Notes under the pieces: model-generated
Databases searched by the model: none
The model's input: only the letters and a program-made list of their open reading frames with translations
Told to the model about the DNA's origin: nothing
Program-made: the position numbers and the translations under genes
In this document: positions 59,924 through 64,000 of the stretch, piece after piece
How the letters are laid out: each line of letters begins with the position of its first letter
Numbering within the stretch: position 1 is the stretch's first letter
Origin: Mariniphaga sp041687255
GTDB lineage: Bacteria; Bacteroidota; Bacteroidia; Bacteroidales; Prolixibacteraceae
Assembly (NCBI GenBank): GCA_041687255.1
Contig: JAWLCL010000010.1
Coordinates: 62,001-126,000 of the forward strand
Length of the DNA stretch: 64,000 bases
Direction of reading: 5' to 3'

Positions 59924-60424
59924 ATGAACATGAATAAGTTAAATTTCATGGGGATAGGACCAAAAATTGGTGGAATAATCCTCCCGTGGTTAGCAGTTAC
60001 CATTTTCATATCAATGAAGTTTGAAGTAACATTTGCTTATTCTAAAGGTGCAGAAGGAATTCCCTTCTTCTTCGGTCTTTTTCTGGTAATAATGGGTTCC
60101 ATGCTTTACTTTTTTACGGTACCATCTTTACTCAAGGGACTGAAAGAGACTAAGCTTATTACGGCAGGAGCTTTTTACCTGTGTTGTAATCCACTTTATT
60201 CATCAATAATTGTATTTATAATACCCGGGATTTCTTTAATGATGAATTCGTGGCTTGTTCTGACAACAAGTATCGTTGGATTTATTCTTCTTAAGATTTT
60301 CATAAAAAGTGAATATGTTGAAATGGAAAAGTTCTTTGGAGAAGATTATAAAAAATACAAAACGGAGACACCTGAGTTTTTGCCTTTCCCAGTAAAGAAG
60401 TGGTTCAAAAAAACAGAATCATAA
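59924..60424 (+). CDS. Isoprenylcysteine/phospholipid methyltransferase family membrane protein
   Basis: From the ATG at 59924 (alternative 59930) it has about 166 residues with four membrane helices (IGGIILPWLAVTIFISM, IPFFFGLFLVIMGSMLYFF, SIIVFIIPGISLMM, WLVLTTSIVGFILLKIFI). The catalytic-side pattern TAGAFYLCCNPLYSS, then EYVEMEKFFGEDYKKYKTETPEFLPF, is typical of the ICMT/PEMT superfamily (RxxxNPxY and E-x8-GExYxxY-x3-P). It would transfer a methyl group from SAM to a lipid or prenyl substrate in the membrane. Confidence 0.8.
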   Translation: MNMNKLNFMGIGPKIGGIILPWLAVTIFISMKFEVTFAYSKGAEGIPFFFGLFLVIMGSMLYFFTVPSLLKGLKETKLITAGAFYLCCNPLYSSIIVFIIPGISLMMNSWLVLTTSIVGFILLKIFIKSEYVEMEKFFGEDYKKYKTETPEFLPFPVKKWFKKTES

Positions 60425-60531
60425 AATAATATCATAAACTGATTTAGAATAGTCAGTAAGGTGAAAAATTTTAATACAGCTATGGTATTTTAAATGGGCA
60501 CGAGGGTGATAAAGTGATTACATGGTAACAA

Positions 60532-61794
60532 ATGGAAGAGAAGATAACAGATATTGATGTCGGTTATGCTCTTGAAATCGTTAACCGAATCTGTGATAGA
60601 GTTGGCCCTGGTTTACCTGGTAGTTCAAAAGAAAGAGAACGGGCGGAAATTATTGAAAGGGAATTGAAATTGCATTTGGGTGAAGAAAATGTTTTGGTTG
60701 AAAAATTCATCGTTTCTCCATTTGCATTCGTAAGCACCTACCGGGTGAGTGCTGTTTTCATGGTTATTGCTGTATTGTTCAATACAGCAGCAGGTTTCTT
60801 TTCCGGGGTATTTCCATTGATAAGCTCCATGGCAGCTTTTCTTTTTTCTTTATTATCTCCGTTAATTTTTATTCTTGAATTTATATTAGGTTATAAAGTA
60901 ACCGATCCGTTTTTCAGGAAAGAGGAATCTGTTAACGTGATTGGGACATTCCGGAAGCCTGGAGCTAAGAACGTTAAACGTCTGCTTATAATAAGTGGTC
61001 ATCATGACAGCGCACCTGAAAATACATGGCTTCGCTATTCAGGTTATGGTTTATTTTTCCTCTCAGGAACCTTCTTAATAAGCTTTATTGTACTGCCGTT
61101 CATGAGCATAATTCAGCTGACTGGTATTATTTCCGGCAACTTACAGTTATTAAGTTTAGGAACCGTTGGATGGATTGTGCTTTTCTATCCGATACTGCCA
61201 TCAGTTGTATTTGGGATAACCTTTGTTAAGGGAAGGAAAAACAGTGGGAATGTTCCGGGGGCGGCAGATAATCTCTCTGCATGCAGCCTGGTAATTGCGA
61301 TGTGCAGATTTTTGGTAGTGAATCCCTCGTATGTTCCAAACGATACTGAAATCCGTTTTATAACTTTTGGCAGTGAAGAAGCAGGATGCCGGGGTTCAGG
61401 GTACTATGTTGAAAATCATCTGGATGAACTGAAACAGCTGGATGTACGGATGCTCAACTATGAAACAGTAGTTTATCCGGAAATAACAATATTGACTTCG
61501 GATGTAAACGGAACTGTTAAAAACGCTGCCGAACTTATTGAAAGTCTTGTGTCAGCTGCAAAACGTGCAGAAGTACCCTTTCGATTGAAGCCAGCTATGC
61601 CTGGGGTTTCAAACGACTCGGGACCTTTCAGTAAGGCAGGGCTTAAAGCTGTAACATTGCTTCCCTTTAAGATGCCACAGCAACTGGTTGCGTTTTATCA
61701 CCAAAAGTGGGATACACCTGATAAATTAACTGTGGAGCCCTTTTTAAATGTTTTAAAATTAACATTAGAGTGGATACGAAATGGAGGTGAATAA
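60532..61794 (+). CDS. M28 family membrane-bound zinc peptidase
   Basis: This 420-residue protein has the M28 aminopeptidase core: ISGHHDSAPENTW near 155 (first zinc His/Asp), PGAADNLSACSL near 240 (bridging Asp), FGSEEAGCRGSGYY near 283 (catalytic Glu pair) and YHQKWDTPDKL near 395 (last His). Unusually it has hydrophobic segments at about 70-125 and 165-225, inserted within the peptidase fold. It is therefore an integral membrane M28 with its site facing one side of the membrane. It follows the methyltransferase by about 110 bp. Confidence 0.88.
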   Translation: MEEKITDIDVGYALEIVNRICDRVGPGLPGSSKERERAEIIERELKLHLGEENVLVEKFIVSPFAFVSTYRVSAVFMVIAVLFNTAAGFFSGVFPLISSMAAFLFSLLSPLIFILEFILGYKVTDPFFRKEESVNVIGTFRKPGAKNVKRLLIISGHHDSAPENTWLRYSGYGLFFLSGTFLISFIVLPFMSIIQLTGIISGNLQLLSLGTVGWIVLFYPILPSVVFGITFVKGRKNSGNVPGAADNLSACSLVIAMCRFLVVNPSYVPNDTEIRFITFGSEEAGCRGSGYYVENHLDELKQLDVRMLNYETVVYPEITILTSDVNGTVKNAAELIESLVSAAKRAEVPFRLKPAMPGVSNDSGPFSKAGLKAVTLLPFKMPQQLVAFYHQKWDTPDKLTVEPFLNVLKLTLEWIRNGGE

Positions 61795-61811
61795 TCAGCT
61801 AAACAATAAAA

Positions 61812-62264
61812 TTGAATTTAAAACATAAATATCAACCATCAGAGCCGTGTTCGTGCGAAATTTGTAAAAGTTATTGCTTACGACCGGGTTGGTGGACAAT
61901 TGATGAAGCTGAAAAAGCAATTGACTCGGGATTAGCCGGAAGGATGATGCTGGAGATTTATCCTGAGTATGACTTTGGGGTTCTGTCACCTGCATTTAAG
62001 GGGAATGAATCGTACTATGCCTTGCAACTGTTCTCCAAAAATGGTTGCACGTTTTTTTAAAACGGATTATGTGAATTATTTGGTTCCGGATTACAGCCGT
62101 TGGAATGCAGATTTTCTCGTCACGACAGAAAAGGGGAAGGAATAAAATGTCATTTGGATATTGAGAAAACCTGGAAATCAATTAAAGGACAAAAGTTGAT
62201 TGTAAAATGGGGAAACAGGATTGGATTTTGGCAGAAACAAGGTTTTAAATTAATAGAAAAGTAA
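61812..62264 (+). pseudogene. Cysteine-rich metal-site protein gene with an in-frame ochre codon
   Basis: From the TTG at 61812 the frame reads PCSCEICKSYCLRPGWWTIDEAEKAIDSGLAGRMMLEIYPE, then YALQLFSKNGCTFF and TAA at 62058. The same frame then continues NGLCELFGSGLQPLECRFSRHDRKGEGIKCHLDIEKTWKS, KLIVKWGNRIGFWQKQGF to TAA at 62262. The continuation is clearly the rest of one protein (150 codons), so the ochre codon, in a T7A4 tract, interrupts it. Cys clusters suggest a zinc or iron site. It lies 17 bp after the M28 peptidase. Confidence 0.8.
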
Positions 62265-62540
62265 ATCATGATTAACAACTACTTCTGAAAAACAGATTTT
62301 AAAATAATGACAAAATTTATTACTTTTTTCTACCTTTATATCCATTAAAATGATTGGATGTTTATTCTTAATTCGGATATTGTTCTGTAATCAATCTGTA
62401 CTTTTTGTATGGATTGTAGCTCTGTTTTTCTCAGATATTACTTTGAGAGAATTTTTCCATTAATTAATTTAATTTTTTAATCTGCATACAATGATGAAAG
62501 TATTGTGATGCTTTTCGTGTATGCAAAAAAATAGAAGGAA

Positions 62541-63311
62541 ATGAGCAACGAAAAACAAACAATTCACGAATTTGACCTGAATATTATTTATGATTTTTTT
62601 TCAAATACAGAACGTCAAGGTCCCGGGAGTCCCGAAGAAACGCTTAAAGCATTAAGGTTTATAGACGGTCTTACCAGTAAATCCAAAATTGCCGATATTG
62701 GTTGTGGAACAGGTGGTCAATCTATGGTATTGGGAGAAAATACTCCCTGTGAAATTATTGGTGTTGATGCCTGGCCCGATTTTATAAAGCAATTCAACCG
62801 AAATGCCCAAAATAAAAATCTTCAGGATAGAGTGAAAGGCATTGTTGGTAATATGGAAAATCTTCCGTTTCAGGAAGAAGAATTCGACCTGATTTGGTCG
62901 GAAGGTGCGATTTATCACATTGGATTTGAGCGGGGACTGAATGAGTGGAGGAAATTTCTGAAACAAGGCGGATATATCGCAGTTACAGAAAATACCTGGT
63001 TTAGCGAAGAGCGACCTGCCGAAATTCAGGATTTTTGGCAAAAAGCCTATCCCGAAATAGATACTATCTCAAATAAGGTTGCTCAAATGCAAAAAGCAGG
63101 CTATCTTCCTGTTGCCACTTATGTCTTGCCCGAAAGTATCTGGACAGACTATTATAATTGGCAAACATTGAGACGGGAATCCTTTCTGAAAAAATATGAC
63201 GGTAACAATTCCATAAAAGAATTTGTCGCATCCATGCAATATGAGGCAGAGTTATATTCCAAATATAAAGAATATTATGGCTATATGTTTTATATCGGAA
63301 AGAAGATTTAA
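62541..63311 (+). CDS. Class I SAM-dependent methyltransferase
   Basis: This 256-residue protein has the Methyltransf_11-type fold: KIADIGCGTGGQSMVLGEN near 52-70 (motif I), IIGVDAWPDF near 74, VGNMENLPFQEEEFDLIWSEGAIYHIGFERGLNEW near 107-140 (motifs II and III) and LKQGGYIAVTEN near 145. The substrate is not evident. The gene ends just before a strong terminator. Its C-terminal SMQYEAELYSKYKEYYGYMFYIGKK fits a family that methylates small molecules. Confidence 0.88.
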   Translation: MSNEKQTIHEFDLNIIYDFFSNTERQGPGSPEETLKALRFIDGLTSKSKIADIGCGTGGQSMVLGENTPCEIIGVDAWPDFIKQFNRNAQNKNLQDRVKGIVGNMENLPFQEEEFDLIWSEGAIYHIGFERGLNEWRKFLKQGGYIAVTENTWFSEERPAEIQDFWQKAYPEIDTISNKVAQMQKAGYLPVATYVLPESIWTDYYNWQTLRRESFLKKYDGNNSIKEFVASMQYEAELYSKYKEYYGYMFYIGKKI

Positions 63312-63360
63312 AGTGTGGTGAAATCAGCCATAAATACGGCTTTGATTAAATGTAAACTGA

Positions 63361-63404
63361 AAAATCCTTTCGTGCGTTATCCTTTACGCGTGAAAGGATT
63401 TTTT
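63361..63404 (+). terminator. Strong rho-independent terminator of the methyltransferase gene
   Basis: AAAATCCTTTCGTGCG / CGCGTGAAAGGATTTTTT, a 14-16-bp stem with two central mismatches, a 10-nt loop and six T at the end, 50 bp after the stop. Confidence 0.9.
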
Positions 63405-63561
63405 GCAGATGGGAATGGCATCTTTAGATTCGCCTAGCTTTCCAGTCCGGAGGGAGGGGTGAGGGCCGCTTCTGCTGTTGGTGCGCCCGTCATAAATACA
63501 GGGGTTTTTGCCGGCGCGTGGCAATTAGAGTTCTGGGTGGATGCATTGTTAACTGATCCGG

Positions 63562-63771
63562 TTAAGTCTGCCAGTCGGTATCTTCAAGTTGGAATATTTC
63601 ATCTACGGGTTGATTAAAAACATGGGCAATTTTTAGCGCCAGCACGGTCGACAGGTTGTACTTGCCCAGTTCTATGGCGTTTATCGTTTGCCGGCTTACC
63701 TGCACCATTTCAGCCAGACGGGCCTGAGTGATGTTTTTTTTGGCTCTTTCAACTTTTATGCTATTCTTCAT
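63562..63771 (-). CDS. XRE-family helix-turn-helix regulator
   Basis: From the ATG at 63771 (MKNSIKVERAKKNITQARLAEMVQVSRQTINAIELGKYNLSTVLALKIAHVFNQPVDEIFQLED) it is a compact one-domain regulator of 69 residues, of the type that controls small membrane-protein operons in Bacteroidota. Codons before this ATG belong to the overlapping upstream gene. It overlaps that gene's stop by 11 bp, so the two are translationally coupled. Confidence 0.92.
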   Translation of the reverse strand: MKNSIKVERAKKNITQARLAEMVQVSRQTINAIELGKYNLSTVLALKIAHVFNQPVDEIFQLEDTDWQT

Positions 63772-64000
63772 CCCCAACTTGTTTTTGTAAGTTATACAAT
63801 GCCAGGTTGTAACGAACAATAAAGAAAATAAGTAAGGTAAACATATTAAAAACCATTACCCATAAAAAGGCCATATCGTAAACGAAGAGTATGGCAAAAA
63901 GTAAAATGGTGTAATTGATGTAAGTTGCCCAAACCAAAGAATCCAACCTGATTTTCGAAATGAATTCATCTTCTGATTTTTCTTTGGAGAATGCTATAAA
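63761..64000 (-). CDS. Two-helix membrane protein, 5' end beyond the window
   Basis: The frame is open to the window edge (IAFSKEKSEDEFISKIRLDSLVWATYINYTILLFAILFVYDMAFLWVMVFNMFTLLIFFIVRYNLALYNLQK). Two hydrophobic segments are separated by a short loop, with a charged end. This is the DUF-type membrane partner usually found in front of a small XRE regulator; its N-terminus lies outside the window. Function unknown. Confidence 0.75.
   Translation of the reverse strand, partial: FIAFSKEKSEDEFISKIRLDSLVWATYINYTILLFAILFVYDMAFLWVMVFNMFTLLIFFIVRYNLALYNLQKQVGDEE

Noticed and set aside
61812..62060. 82-residue protein as a complete small gene
   Set aside because: The same frame continues after the stop with 67 further codons that clearly belong to the same protein, so it is treated as interrupted.
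1..64000. Prophage, integrated plasmid, rRNA or tRNA genes
   Set aside because: No integrase, capsid, replication or partition gene and no recognisable RNA gene was seen on reading; a tRNA scan would be needed to exclude a missed tRNA.

Overview
The window looks like a chromosomal segment of a free-living Bacteroidota bacterium, most likely from the Marinilabiliales/Prolixibacteraceae side. This rests on a type IX secretion sorting domain on the multicopper oxidase, many SPII lipoproteins with short lipoboxes, a DUF6266 protein, TAnnTTTG-like promoter elements and almost no Shine-Dalgarno sequences. The species is an inference. No rRNA, tRNA, CRISPR array or prophage was recognised.

Region 1 (1-31 kb) is mostly ordinary metabolic, envelope and signalling genes. 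It starts with the 3' end of a large catalase and two tandem paralogous lipoproteins. Next come an M19 dipeptidase, a lipoprotein operon with a frameshift-split gene, a copper oxidase exported by the type IX system, and a PAS-rich histidine kinase with a NarL-type regulator. YihY and AI-2E family membrane proteins, two paralogous secreted proteins of unknown function and an S9 peptidase follow. A minus-strand group holds an AraC-type regulator, two SnoaL-like proteins, an NmrA-like reductase, a secreted alpha/beta hydrolase and a lipoprotein. A phosphoesterase and a DoxX-like membrane protein close the region.

Region 2 (31-41.5 kb) is repeat-rich. Around an EcsC protein, a DUF6266 protein, a membrane histidine kinase and a Nudix hydrolase lie several toxin-antitoxin modules, some decayed. 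Many tandem arrays here share a 7-bp period although their unit sequences differ. Two of the arrays switch strand head-to-head.

Region 3 (41.5-46.3 kb) is visibly more A+T-rich and reads as an acquired EcoRII-like restriction-modification island. The order is vsr, a C-box operator, a controller protein, a cytosine-5 methyltransferase, a 526-residue unrecognised protein and an EcoRII-type nuclease. The C-terminal half of the unrecognised protein has features reminiscent of HhH-GPD DNA glycosylases. This is the best candidate here for something not described.

Region 4 (46.3-59.8 kb) is a graveyard of small modules. It has four decayed HNH-nuclease 3' ends, two of them carrying the same small palindromic insertion, a VapBC pair, a DUF1016 gene with an in-frame amber codon, an AAA/DUF4143 fragment and several dispersed palindrome families. 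An M3 peptidase, a flavodoxin-like oxidoreductase and two envelope proteins are intact.

Region 5 (59.8-64 kb) holds an isoprenylcysteine-type methyltransferase, a membrane M28 peptidase, a cysteine-rich protein broken by an ochre codon, a SAM methyltransferase with a strong terminator, and an XRE regulator with its membrane partner running off the edge.
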